From: Acrasis kona
Taxonomy: Eukaryota; Heterolobosea; Eutetramitea; Acrasida; Acrasidae
Direction: 5' to 3'
Length of the DNA stretch: 30,228 nt
NCBI GenBank assembly: GCA_026419775.2
Contig: JAOPGA020000890.1
Location: 1-30,228, forward strand
Under the pieces are notes generated by a model. That model was given only the letters and a program-made list of their open reading frames with translations, was not told the DNA's origin and ran no database searches. A program made the position numbers and the translations under genes. Position 1 is the stretch's first letter; each line of letters starts with the position of its first letter. Shown here piece by piece: positions 18,592 through 27,028 of this stretch.

Positions 18592-21500
18592 ATGAGGCGC
18601 ACAACAACACGCTCGTTATTTCAATGTGTGAAGGGCAGAACCCATTTACGTGGAGCTACATACGGTTTGAACCTAAAAGACAAGAGGTGTTACGCGACTT
18701 CAAGTGAGGTATCAAAAGTAGACCCATTTGCTCCACTTGACCCATTCGCCCACAGACATAATTTACAACCAGAAGACTCAGAGACCAAAGACATGTTAAA
18801 CGTGATTGGTTCCCAATATAAAGACCTTGAAACACTTGTTAAAGCCATCATCCCAAGTGACATTTATAATGGTGACAAAGTCATGTCCTTGTCAAGCGAC
18901 GACAACGGTTGGACTCATGTCGGAGAGCAAGGTGCGCTAAAGGAACTAAAAGAAAAGTTCGCAAACAAAAATCAAGTACTCAAAAGTTTGATTGGTATGG
19001 GTTACTATAACACATACACACCTGGAGTAGTTCTAAGAAACATGGTTGAGAATCCTGGATGGTACACTCAGTACACACCCTATCAGGCTGAGATATCTCA
19101 AGGTCGTCTAGAGTCACTTTTAAACTTCCAAACCATGGTGTCCGACCTCACTGCTCTACCAATCAGCAATGCATCTCTGCTCGATGAGGCCACAGCAGCT
19201 GCAGAGGCAATGAACATTTGTTTCAACAAGACCCAACGCAACACATTCTTTGTAGACCACAAAGTCTCTCCTCAAACAATTGATGTAGTCAAAACACGTG
19301 CGATTCCTTTGGGAATTGAGGTCGTTGTTGGAGATGCAAAAACTTTTAAATTAAATGACCAAGTAAGTGGTGTTCTTGTGCAGTATCCTAACGTCGACGG
19401 TGTCGCCATCGACTACAAAGACTTTTTCAAACAAGCCAAGCAGAACGGATCCATCTCAGTCTGTGCAAGTGACCTTTTAGCATTATGCATTTTGACACCA
19501 CCCGGAGAGCTTGGAGCCGATGTTTGTGTAGGTAACACACAACGCTTTGGAGTTCCTCTAGGCTATGGAGGTCCTCATGCAGCATTCATGTCAGTTCAAG
19601 ATGAGCTCAAAAGAAGCATTCCCGGAAGATTGATTGGTGTCAGCAAGGACGCACAAGGCAACGTCGCCTACCGCATGTCTCTACAGACCAGAGAACAACA
19701 CATTAGAAGGGACAAGGCCACAAGTAACATTTGCACAGCTCAAGCTCTACTTGCCAACTGTGCAGCCATGTATGCAATCTATCATGGACCAGAAGGTTTA
19801 AAGAAGATTGCAAGCACCGTGCACTCACGCACAGCTTACCTTCGTCAGATCATTTCCACCAAGTACCAAATACAAGATGAAAAGGAAACATACTTTGACA
19901 CCTTTGTGATCAAGAGCGACCAAGCGAAGCAATTGAGCGATCGTGCCGTCCAAGCAGGATTCAACTTACGATTGATCGATGACCAAAGAGTTGGCATTTC
20001 GCTTGACGAAACCATCGAGCAATCAGACGTTGAGACGCTAGTGAGAGATGTGTTCCAGTTGGAATTCAAGACCAACCAACCAATCAACCACGACACCTTG
20101 ACAAACTCTTCGTTAGCACGCACAAGCGACTTTTTGAGCCATCCAGTATTCAACACATACCATACCGAACATGAACTTTTACGTTACATTTGGAGACTTC
20201 AAAGCAGAGACATTTCACTTTGTCAAAGCATGATTCCGTTGGGATCATGTACCATGAAGTTGAACTCCAGCAGCGAAATGATACCCATCACCTGGCCACA
20301 ATTCAACAACATTCATCCGTTCGCACCTACCGCCCAAACACAAGGTTACTTGGATCTATTCGCACAATTAGAACGATGGTTAGCGATCATCACCGGATTC
20401 GACGCGGTGTCGCTCCAACCCAACGCAGGATCCCAAGGAGAATTCACCGGACTTTTAAGCATCAAAAAATATTTGGAACACTCCGGTCAACTCAACCGAA
20501 ACATTTGTTTGATCCCGACCAGTGCGCACGGAACCAACCCCGCATCAGCCGTCATGGCAGGAATGAAGGTGGTGGTGGTCAAGTGCGACGACAAGGGCAA
20601 CATTGACATGAACGATTTATCACAAAAAGCAAATCAATACAAGGACACGTTAGCGTGCGCGATGGTCACTTATCCCAGCACTCACGGAGTGTACGAGAAG
20701 GGAATCGCCGAACTGTGCGACGTGGTACATTCGCACGGAGGACAGGTGTACATGGACGGAGCCAACATGAACGCACAGGTGGGATTGACCAGTCCAGGAG
20801 CCATCGGCGCAGACGTTTGTCATTTGAACCTGCACAAGACATTTTGCATTCCGCACGGCGGCGGTGGACCAGGCATGGGACCCATCGGAGTCAAATCCCA
20901 TCTCGCGCCATTCTTGCCCAATCATTCTTGCGTGGAGATGCCGGGCAGGAGCGACGAAACTAGCATGGGAGCGGTCAGCGCAGCGCCATGGAGCAGCAGC
21001 AGCATATTGGCCATCAGTTGGATGTACATTCGCATGATGGGAAGCGTGGGATTGAGGACCGCAACGCAAGTGGCCATCATGAACGCCAATTACATGGCGA
21101 AGCGACTGGAATCACATTACAAGATCGTGTACCGTGGAAGCGATAATCTAGTGGCGCACGAATTCATCATTGATTTGAACAAGATCAACAAGACGTGTGG
21201 AATCGGCGCCGAAGATGTGGCCAAGAGATTGATGGATTATGGATTCCACGCGCCCACCATGAGCTTCCCCATCGCTGGCACGCTCATGATCGAACCGACG
21301 GAGAGCGAGAGCAGACAAGAATTGGATCGATTCTGCGACGCGTTGATCAGCATTCGACGAGAGATTGAAAAGGTGGAGAATGGAGAGTACGATCGATTGG
21401 ACAATCCGTTGAAGAACGCACCCCATACGTTACAGGTGGTCACCGCGGAGGATTGGAATCACAAGTATTCTAGACAAGTGGCTGCGTTCCCCACCAGATG

Positions 21501-21681
21501 GACCAGAGAAGTGTTCAAGTTTTGGCCCACCGTCGCTAGGATCGACAGTGCGTTCGGAGATAAGAATTTGATTTGTACTTGTCCCCCTTTGGATTCTTAT
21601 TCGTCGGAACCAGTGTTGGTTGCAAAGGGCGATGGGGAGAACATGAGTCAAGTGGCCAAGGTTAAGGAAAATTCATATTAA
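18592..21681 (+). CDS. GLDC: Glycine decarboxylase (P-protein of the glycine cleavage system), mitochondrial
   Basis: An intronless 1029-aa protein of full family length. An Arg/Thr-rich presequence (MRRTTTRSLFQCVKGR, cleavage probably near RCYATS) is followed by both halves of the P-protein. Landmarks are GMGYYNTYTPGVVLRN, NPGWYTQYTPYQAEISQGRLE, NASLLDEATAAAEAM, the glycine-rich YGGPHAAF, SMIPLGSCTMKLN, and the PLP lysine in LNLHKTF (Lys749) before PHGGGGPGMGP. It decarboxylates glycine with transfer of aminomethyl to lipoyl H-protein in the matrix. Base composition changes inside the gene: by hand count 25/60 G+C at 18841-18900 but 41/60 at 20941-21000. That richer part creates long antisense open frames, which I do not call. 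It is convergent with the longin-like gene (7 bp). Confidence 0.96.
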   Translation: MRRTTTRSLFQCVKGRTHLRGATYGLNLKDKRCYATSSEVSKVDPFAPLDPFAHRHNLQPEDSETKDMLNVIGSQYKDLETLVKAIIPSDIYNGDKVMSLSSDDNGWTHVGEQGALKELKEKFANKNQVLKSLIGMGYYNTYTPGVVLRNMVENPGWYTQYTPYQAEISQGRLESLLNFQTMVSDLTALPISNASLLDEATAAAEAMNICFNKTQRNTFFVDHKVSPQTIDVVKTRAIPLGIEVVVGDAKTFKLNDQVSGVLVQYPNVDGVAIDYKDFFKQAKQNGSISVCASDLLALCILTPPGELGADVCVGNTQRFGVPLGYGGPHAAFMSVQDELKRSIPGRLIGVSKDAQGNVAYRMSLQTREQHIRRDKATSNICTAQALLANCAAMYAIYHGPEGLKKIASTVHSRTAYLRQIISTKYQIQDEKETYFDTFVIKSDQAKQLSDRAVQAGFNLRLIDDQRVGISLDETIEQSDVETLVRDVFQLEFKTNQPINHDTLTNSSLARTSDFLSHPVFNTYHTEHELLRYIWRLQSRDISLCQSMIPLGSCTMKLNSSSEMIPITWPQFNNIHPFAPTAQTQGYLDLFAQLERWLAIITGFDAVSLQPNAGSQGEFTGLLSIKKYLEHSGQLNRNICLIPTSAHGTNPASAVMAGMKVVVVKCDDKGNIDMNDLSQKANQYKDTLACAMVTYPSTHGVYEKGIAELCDVVHSHGGQVYMDGANMNAQVGLTSPGAIGADVCHLNLHKTFCIPHGGGGPGMGPIGVKSHLAPFLPNHSCVEMPGRSDETSMGAVSAAPWSSSSILAISWMYIRMMGSVGLRTATQVAIMNANYMAKRLESHYKIVYRGSDNLVAHEFIIDLNKINKTCGIGAEDVAKRLMDYGFHAPTMSFPIAGTLMIEPTESESRQELDRFCDALISIRREIEKVENGEYDRLDNPLKNAPHTLQVVTAEDWNHKYSRQVAAFPTRWTREVFKFWPTVARIDSAFGDKNLICTCPPLDSYSSEPVLVAKGDGENMSQVAKVKENSY

Positions 21682-21688
21682 AGTATTT

Positions 21689-22400
21689 TTATTCAGTCAA
21701 GTCGTTAATGTGTTTGCTTAATTTCTCGCTGTTGAAACCGAAACCTAACCCATCTGTTGCGAACATGTCGTCCGCTATTGTACACACCTTGTTGTAGTTC
21801 TGAGAGAGTTAGCGTGTATTTGTTGTGGTCGTTGTTACCTTTGCTATTGTTTCGCTATCGTCTGGTACTCTCTTGCAGACGGATTTGCATCCTTCTATGA
21901 GGGTTTTGCAAGTCTCTCGCACTTTGATTGTTAATTTGTATGGGTTAGAATTACGTACGTCCGAGTTCGCTCGATTCACAATCACCAACGACGACAAAAA
22001 TTAAAGCTCCAACTGCGGTGAATACAATGAATCGATCGTTAACAAAGGTAAAGACGCGAAATTCTCCATCGACGCTCGGAACTGATCCTTGTTGTACTCT
22101 GTTCATGTAGTCGATGATTACATTCGCCCACGATATATTGTTGTTTGAGTAATCGCTTTGTTGTGTGTTCTTCATTGGTTGATTTGCATTCGCCAATACA
22201 GAAGAGGTTGTTCTTTTTCTAGAATTGCTTACTTCTTTAAAAGAAGATTGTTGTAGAAGGCTTGTTGGTGATGTGATGTCATTTATCATTTCCTCTCCAT
22301 TTTTGAGTTGATTAGTGAGTTGTGCAAGGTATGTTGGTGTCCTTCTCGTGAACACTATTCGATTTGTTCCTCTCTCCAGAATGATGAATCCATCCAACAT
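21689..22400 (-). CDS. Small longin-like protein (possible adaptor/coatomer small-chain relative)
   Basis: Three exons, 21959..22400, 21839..21921 and 21689..21799, with 37- and 39-nt introns that carry CTAAC-type branch motifs. Splicing keeps frame and gives 211 aa. The start MLDGFIILERGTNRIVFTRR is a beta hairpin as in longin domains. After a polar insert of about 85 residues come strands FRVFTFVNDRFIVFTAVG and ALIFVVVGD, then a helix. This resembles sigma/zeta-chain or SRX longins of vesicle-coat and trafficking proteins, with an unusual loop insertion. The exact family is not resolved. The stop is in GAATAAA, 7 bp from the convergent GLDC stop, so the two 3' ends must overlap. Confidence 0.6.
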
Positions 22401-22501
22401 CACTTTTACAATAGTTCAAAAATAAAAACAAGAAGGAGTTATTGTGCAATCTAAATTTTTACAATTTATACAGGATTACTACTAATCTTACAGTATTCCA
22501 A

Positions 22502-23812
22502 CTATTGTCGGGACCTTCCCTCTACTTGAACGGCGGCCCCGCTATTATTCTTCCTCCTCTTATTCTTCTTTGACTTTCTTTCTCTCTTTCTCTTCTTATC
22601 TACTTGAGTTTGCATCTCCGATAAACTCTTCTTGCAGATGGGACAAATCTCGTTGTAGTCCTTCAACCACTTGTCAATACATTGATCGTGAAACCCATGT
22701 TCGCAAGGTAACTCCTTTCGCATCTCTCCAACCTCTAAATCACACAAACAAACACTACACCGATCGAAAACTTCTCCCGCCTTTACTTCTTTGACTGGTA
22801 CTTTATTTACCAACTTTACGTCGGCCTTGTGGCGGTTAGGAACCTGATCATCCAATTGAAGCAACATTTCATAGTCACGTTCGTCAAAGTCACGATCTAC
22901 AAAGTGAAGGTTAGAAAGTGGATTTCTTGACTGTATGATGGTCCCGTGAATGGGTTCGTTTTGATTGATCCTGTTCAAGGCTTCGAACATTCTTCTTCTA
23001 ATGTCAATGTTGTGTATCCTGTGTTCTTGTTGATTGACAAATTCATTTTGGTCAACTTCTCTGTGGAAGTTCAAGAATGGATGAACGTGTCTGACCTGCC
23101 CAGGATGGAAGTTTGCTCTCACGTTCCCTCTCATCGGTTGGTAGGCAGCTAACATGGTCTCCTCCATTTGTAACCGCCTCGCTAAATCACGATCACTTCT
23201 TTCCTGCTCTGTCTCTGCGGCCTCCTCCCTCTGCAAGTTGCTAAGAACTGAACGTAGGTCTTCTTGTGGGTCATGTTCTTCATGGTGGTTCACCTCATCA
23301 TCGTCGTCCTCGTCCACATCATAGGTGTGGACTTCATCAATGTCGTGGTCATAATGATGGTGGTCATCATCGTCTTCTTCAAAGATGAGGGGTCTTGGTA
23401 TAAAGTGGTCATCATCTACGTGAATGGGATTTTGAGCACCATCATCTTCATCGTTACTTTCTTCATTGTGATGGTAAGTAGGGTCAAAAGTAATGGGGCT
23501 AGCAGTAGGTATGGTGCGAGCACGAGCGGGCTGGGGAGGAGTGACAAGGTTTATAACATTTCTCGGTTGATTTCGGTTAGTACTTTGATTGTTGTCAGCT
23601 GGTGGATGGGGCCTTGCAGTTCTATTTGATGTTTGAGCTCCTCTAGCCTCTGTGCTCGATGGATTCGAGTTCCTTCTCCTTATTATCCTGCGCCTAGGGG
23701 GAGGACTGTCCTCGATCACTACCTGTTCCGTTCGAGCCACTGCAGGTCTTATTGGGGTTACGTGCGTTCTTCTTCTGTTACGGACAACTGTTGGGGTTTG
23801 GACGTTCTCCAT
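22502..23812 (-). CDS. RING-H2 E3 ubiquitin ligase with acidic His/Asp-rich region and nuclear-type basic tail
   Basis: An intronless 436-aa protein. An Arg-rich, disordered N-terminus (IIRRRN, 43-48) is followed by a strongly acidic stretch with many Asp and His (about 120-185), an alpha-helical segment (REEAAETEQERSDRDLARRLQ), and a C3H2C3 RING-H2 (352-393: CSVC, CEHGFHDQC, CPIC). A Lys/Arg cluster near 407-423 looks like a nuclear localisation signal. The architecture resembles nuclear RING-H2 ligases of the Arkadia/RLIM type and is typical of E2-dependent ubiquitin transfer. Substrates are unknown. The His/Asp run could bind metal or basic chromatin proteins; that is speculation. Confidence 0.82.
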   Translation of the reverse strand: MENVQTPTVVRNRRRTHVTPIRPAVARTEQVVIEDSPPPRRRIIRRRNSNPSSTEARGAQTSNRTARPHPPADNNQSTNRNQPRNVINLVTPPQPARARTIPTASPITFDPTYHHNEESNDEDDGAQNPIHVDDDHFIPRPLIFEEDDDDHHHYDHDIDEVHTYDVDEDDDDEVNHHEEHDPQEDLRSVLSNLQREEAAETEQERSDRDLARRLQMEETMLAAYQPMRGNVRANFHPGQVRHVHPFLNFHREVDQNEFVNQQEHRIHNIDIRRRMFEALNRINQNEPIHGTIIQSRNPLSNLHFVDRDFDERDYEMLLQLDDQVPNRHKADVKLVNKVPVKEVKAGEVFDRCSVCLCDLEVGEMRKELPCEHGFHDQCIDKWLKDYNEICPICKKSLSEMQTQVDKKRKRERKSKKNKRRKNNSGAAVQVEGRSRQ

Positions 23813-24313
23813 GTATGTCTTGTGGTTGGTTTGGAAAAATAATACTGGTGTTCAATTTCTTTCTGAATGGTCTTGTAAGATGAATGCTTACAACAAATCC
23901 CTCAACAGATACGGTGTATTATCTCTGAAGAAGACAGCAAAGCATCGGACTCCCGTTTAATGATCTTCTTCTTTATTCGTCTTCTCGTGTTCTTTTTCAA
24001 TTCATTACAACTTGCCACGAGGTTATCCCGTGGATGTCCGGAATCATCATGCAGTAATGCGCCTCAAATGTACATTTATTAGTTATAATAGAAGCTGACA
24101 ATACACAAGTGCGTTGAAAGTGCATAAGATTATTGAAGTTACACAGATGGATTGAAGTTGCACATGTATATTGAAGCCGCCTACCAATTGTAGAAGATTA
24201 GATTGATCACTGTATTTCTGTTAGACTTTCTCCTCCCTTAGATTTTGAGACGTAGAGTTGTAATCAATAAATAATCTATTTTAAACTTCAATTATAAAAA
24301 TCTGAACACGAAC
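23813..24313. other. 501-bp divergent intergenic region (RING ligase / Cys-finger gene)
   Basis: It contains a 26-codon open frame on + (23880..23960, Lys/Arg-rich C-terminus) that may be a tiny gene or an exon but has no support beyond the frame. It also holds a four-unit 19-bp periodic repeat (24114..24189). The rest is AT-rich with no recognised motif. It should hold the two divergent promoters. Confidence 0.45.
24114..24189. repeat. Four-unit 19-bp tandem repeat
   Basis: TTGAA recurs at 24114, 24133, 24152 and 24171, exactly 19 bp apart. The two central units read ttgaagttacacagatgga and ttgaagttgcacatgtata; the outer units are more diverged. It lies between divergent promoters, so it may be a minisatellite or an array of factor-binding sites. 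Confidence 0.75.
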
Positions 24314-24849
24314 ATGGCTCGCAAGGCACCGAATAAGAAAGCGGCACCAAAGAACAAGGCAACACCCAAAAACACGATATCGCAGGAGTCTGGTGGTAAT
24401 TTTGTTTTCCAATTTGATAATTACACTCAACAGGCTGCAAGCAACTTCTTTGTACCTATACCAAACAGTTCTGTTGATGATGATGCCACATATAGAGAGC
24501 CACCTGCAGCACAAGTAAACAACCCATCTGCATCAACATCACAATCAGTTTTAGGAAAGAGGAAAAGAATCGACGATGGTCCTTGCTATGACCAGCATTC
24601 AGAAATGGCATTTCGTGTAAATAAGTTTATACCACTAAAACCAGCAGTACCAACACTCACAATATCATCCCAGGCGGATAATAGTTTAGCGGTTGAAGTC
24701 GAGTTTGAGGATAAGGAGGTACTCCCAAGAAAGAAATTTCACAGAATAAGAGCACTTTTGGCTGTGNTNAGTGTGGGAAATGCATGTGTAGAAAATGCTT
24801 TGGTTCATTTGATCACCCAATGTACGCAGAGTCTATTAAACGTTTATAA
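24314..24849 (+). CDS. Unknown basic protein ending in a cysteine-rich finger; frame uncertain at ambiguous bases
   Basis: The ATG at 24314 opens a Lys/Ala/Pro-rich head (MARKAPNKKAAPKNKATPKN) and a polar middle with a GKRKR basic cluster. The base calls at 24767 and 24769 are N. In the frame that reads through them, the last 29 codons encode C-x-x-CGKCMCRKCFGSFDH and end in TAA at 24849. This is a compact Cys-rich finger resembling the cysteine domain at the end of piggyBac-type transposases, though no transposase core is present. The 5' frame reaches this one by a 26-nt GT...AG segment (24719..24744) or by a base-call error near the Ns. Function unknown. Confidence 0.45.
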
Positions 24850-25159
24850 TTTTATTTGTATTTTAATGTTCGTAAATGGAAGGTGTGAGGTTTCTTGAGT
24901 TCACTTTACAATCCGGATTTGGGATGTCTCAATCGAAAATCTAACAGATTTAAAACTCAGCTCTATTATGTTTTTCATATGTTAGATTCCCGATTTGTGG
25001 TTTTCTCGGGTCGGGTACATCCGGTACTGGTCCCATCTGTCCAATCCATAATGGAAGGTGCAGTTTCAACCCTGGGTCCTAAAAAGAAAGGATAATCATG
25101 ATAATGTATTCTAGAAAATAAATAGAGTGTGTTAAATTATGGTTGTTGTAATAATGATT
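24850..25159. other. 310-bp stretch without a supported gene
   Basis: It lies between the Cys-finger gene and the convergent TET/JBP gene. An open frame of 66 codons (24895..25095, +) is present but lacks an ATG at its start, and its translation is not convincing. An AAATAAA occurs near 25120. I see nothing else here. Confidence 0.4.
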
Positions 25160-26092
25160 TTATTCATCCGACCCATTGTCTTTCATCTCTTCACCAAAGT
25201 AAGGCTCAATTGTAGAGTCCTCTCCTTCTAAAAACTTTTTTGCTGCAGCGACAAAAAGGGGATCATCAATACCATCAACATGTAAATCATCAATTAATGC
25301 CTGATGGAAAAAATGTACAATAGAGTACCTGCTCTTCCCTTTCCACTCCTCAACATTGTGATGTAGAGGATTTGACCTAAATAAAATTAAATCACCAGGT
25401 TCGTAAACGAATCGGGCATTTAAAAGCGGAACGCGAAATCTACCTTTTACGAAATCCCCAAAGCAGTGCAATGCTGTCCATCCCTTAGCGTAATCCTTTC
25501 TGTCCCTATGCGTAACAGATTGCTGGTTGACGTTGAATGCTCTGCCAAGAAACACGTTGAACTCTCCAACATCCAATTTGTTTTCTACTCCCGCATCCAA
25601 CAATTTGTTTACCCTCTCCAAATATTTCTTGTAAATGTCGGGGTCAAAGGCTTTAAGAAGAGCGGAAATCTTAGTGATGTCCTTTGAGTAATGTGGTTTA
25701 GACCCCAATGTGATGCCTCCGTTTTTGCAGCTCTGCCCCTGCTCATACCAATATGCAGCATGGAATGTGCCTACTTTTGGTACGTCAAAGACTTTGGGGT
25801 CGACATCTTTTGAAAGTGTTGGAGAGGGCTTCTTGGAAATATTTGACTTGAGCATTGAAAATCTGCCTGTCATTTTTTGGTTGATGGGGCGTTTAGCAGG
25901 GGGTGTGTTTGATGATGCAGATTTCAAATCGCATGACGACGGCAATTTTCGTTTCGCATTGTTACAGGGTGATGTTTGTTTGTTGTTGTTGTGTTTTGGC
26001 AAGTTAGAGCTGCTTCCGGAAATTGGCCTGCAACACTCTAAACCATTTGGTGGTGAGCCAGATGGAGAAGTACACTTTACTGGGTAATGCAT
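25160..26092 (-). CDS. TET/JBP-family 2-oxoglutarate/Fe(II) dioxygenase
   Basis: A 310-aa open frame. The first 100 residues are disordered and rich in Ser, Pro, Lys. The remainder is a double-stranded beta-helix dioxygenase. FNVNQQSVTHRDRKD gives the Fe ligands His195 and Asp197. GWTALHCFGDFVKG and EPGDLILFRSNPLHHNVEEW supply the distal His (244 or 245). The 2OG-binding Arg255 is in KSRYSIVHF. This spacing and wording match TET/JBP enzymes, especially the short protist and fungal members, which oxidise 5-methylcytosine or thymine in DNA. The substrate here cannot be read. Translation may start upstream: an acidic/basic open frame (26130..26489) precedes it and could be an earlier exon. It ends in GAATAAA. 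Confidence 0.75.
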   Translation of the reverse strand: MHYPVKCTSPSGSPPNGLECCRPISGSSSNLPKHNNNKQTSPCNNAKRKLPSSCDLKSASSNTPPAKRPINQKMTGRFSMLKSNISKKPSPTLSKDVDPKVFDVPKVGTFHAAYWYEQGQSCKNGGITLGSKPHYSKDITKISALLKAFDPDIYKKYLERVNKLLDAGVENKLDVGEFNVFLGRAFNVNQQSVTHRDRKDYAKGWTALHCFGDFVKGRFRVPLLNARFVYEPGDLILFRSNPLHHNVEEWKGKSRYSIVHFFHQALIDDLHVDGIDDPLFVAAAKKFLEGEDSTIEPYFGEEMKDNGSDE

Positions 26093-26129
26093 GTCTACTT
26101 CTTTGCCAAATTATTGAGGAGCAATATTT

Positions 26130-26489
26130 TCACATTCGTTGAAGTTGACGGGTGCATTGCAATTGAAAATCCATCATCATACTATCATAAGGAGTACATT
26201 TTTTAGGAGTTCTTGACTTTGATATGGATCGCTTTGGTGTCCGATGTTGCAGTTGCGATTTAGGGGGATGTTGTGGTTGAGTGATAATTTGTTGAACTAT
26301 TGGAGCATTTGCTGGTGGTTCATCCAATATTATAGGAGTCTGTACATTAACTTCTATTTCTTCAATAACTTCCCTCTGTTGCTCAACCTCTACTACAAAA
26401 TTATTGGATCCATCCTCATTATTATTTAGTTGGCTATCTTCGTCTTCTTCCTCTTCAACTTGACTCTCTTGTGGTATAGGCACTTTCAA
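26130..26489 (-). CDS. Open frame of uncertain status, possible 5' exon of the TET/JBP gene
   Basis: A 119-codon frame without an ATG at its beginning. It is acidic first (EEEEDEDSQ) and then basic near the end (TPKRSISKSRTPKK), like a disordered or nuclear region. It sits directly upstream of the dioxygenase on the same strand. A 49-nt segment beginning GTCAAC and ending CAAAG would join it in frame to VDMHYPVKC. That donor is not canonical for this genome, and no start codon exon was found. It could equally be a separate small gene or a remnant. Confidence 0.35.
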   Translation of the reverse strand: MKVPIPQESQVEEEEDEDSQLNNNEDGSNNFVVEVEQQREVIEEIEVNVQTPIILDEPPANAPIVQQIITQPQHPPKSQLQHRTPKRSISKSRTPKKCTPYDSMMMDFQLQCTRQLQRM

Positions 26490-26760
26490 AATTAAATTTT
26501 ATTGTAATTAATCCATTATCCTTTTTGACTCATGACCTTCCTTTATTGTAGCTCCCTATTATGTTCAGACATTTACAATATTTTCAAATTTGCCCCTCTG
26601 TTGCCCCCTGGTTCTATATAAGGGTTAAATTACATAAAGTCCCTGAGTGCTCAACATCCTCAATTCCAACTTCATCATATTTCATTGTAAGATATCAAAA
26701 AGATGTTATGCTGAAGGTAATGAATAAGATTGTCTGTCAAAAGGTCTTTATCTCAACCAT

Positions 26761-26764
26761 AAAA
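26761..26764 (-). terminator. Pol III terminator of tRNA-Met
   Basis: Four T residues on the minus strand directly follow the tRNA discriminator base, the usual minimal RNA polymerase III stop. Confidence 0.6.
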
Positions 26765-26848
26765 TGCGGATTATGAGAATCGAACTCATGACCTTAGGAT
26801 TATGAGACCTACGCGCTAATTTCGTATCACCGACTGCGCTAAACCCGC
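26765..26848 (-). tRNA. trnM(CAU): Elongator tRNA-Met (CAU) with an 11-nt insertion in the D loop
   Basis: The minus strand folds as a tRNA. Acceptor stem GCGGGTT pairs with AATCCGC (one G-T), discriminator A. D stem GCGC/GCGC. Anticodon loop CTCATAA with CAT at 26802..26804. Variable loop AGGTC. T stem ATGAG/CTCAT with loop TTCGATT. The TTCG T-loop marks an elongator, not an initiator. The D loop is 19 nt, 11 more than the 8 expected; the extra bases are about 26818..26828 (GATACGAAATT). The A box (TAGCGCAGTCGG) and B box (GAGTTCGATTC) are intact, and TTTT follows the 3' end at once, as for Pol III. There is no canonical 37/38 intron. Confidence 0.85.
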
Positions 26849-27028
26849 AATTAAATATTATTAAAGTATTGTTACTAGTAATGTTAGAAAGGTATCTAGT
26901 GTGTTATCGTACATTCATTGCATTTAAGCATGTTTTGCTTTGATAGTTGAAGTAACTCCAATACAAATAACACGTACTTTCCGTTTTTGTTATACACGCT
27001 CTTTTCGTTCCTTCTCAACAAATCTTGA

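Larger units (their letters stand above)
26490..27028. other. Intergenic region around the tRNA gene
   Basis: Apart from the tRNA-Met gene I see no supported gene. TATATAAG at 26615..26622 is the clearest TATA-like box in the window, but no gene start lies at a suitable distance on +. Read on the minus strand it is about 125 bp upstream of the open frame that precedes the dioxygenase. A 71-codon frame on + (26561..26776) runs into the tRNA and is not called. Confidence 0.4.

Noticed and set aside
20650-21069. 139-codon open frame antisense to glycine decarboxylase, and others nearby on both strands
   Set aside because: They lie in the G+C-rich part of a strongly conserved enzyme, where stop codons are rare in all frames. 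Their translations are Arg/His/Ser-rich with no domain.
24895-25095. 66-codon open frame ending GPKKKG
   Set aside because: No ATG at the start, no detectable family and no neighbours to join in frame. It may be 3' UTR or spacer.
23813-26500. A DNA-transposon relic carrying the TET/JBP gene and the Cys finger (as for KDZ elements in fungi)
   Set aside because: I find no transposase core, terminal inverted repeats or target-site duplications, so co-location alone is not evidence.
26561-26776. 71-codon open frame on the plus strand
   Set aside because: It reads into the tRNA gene antisense, has no recognisable domain and no splice or poly(A) signals.
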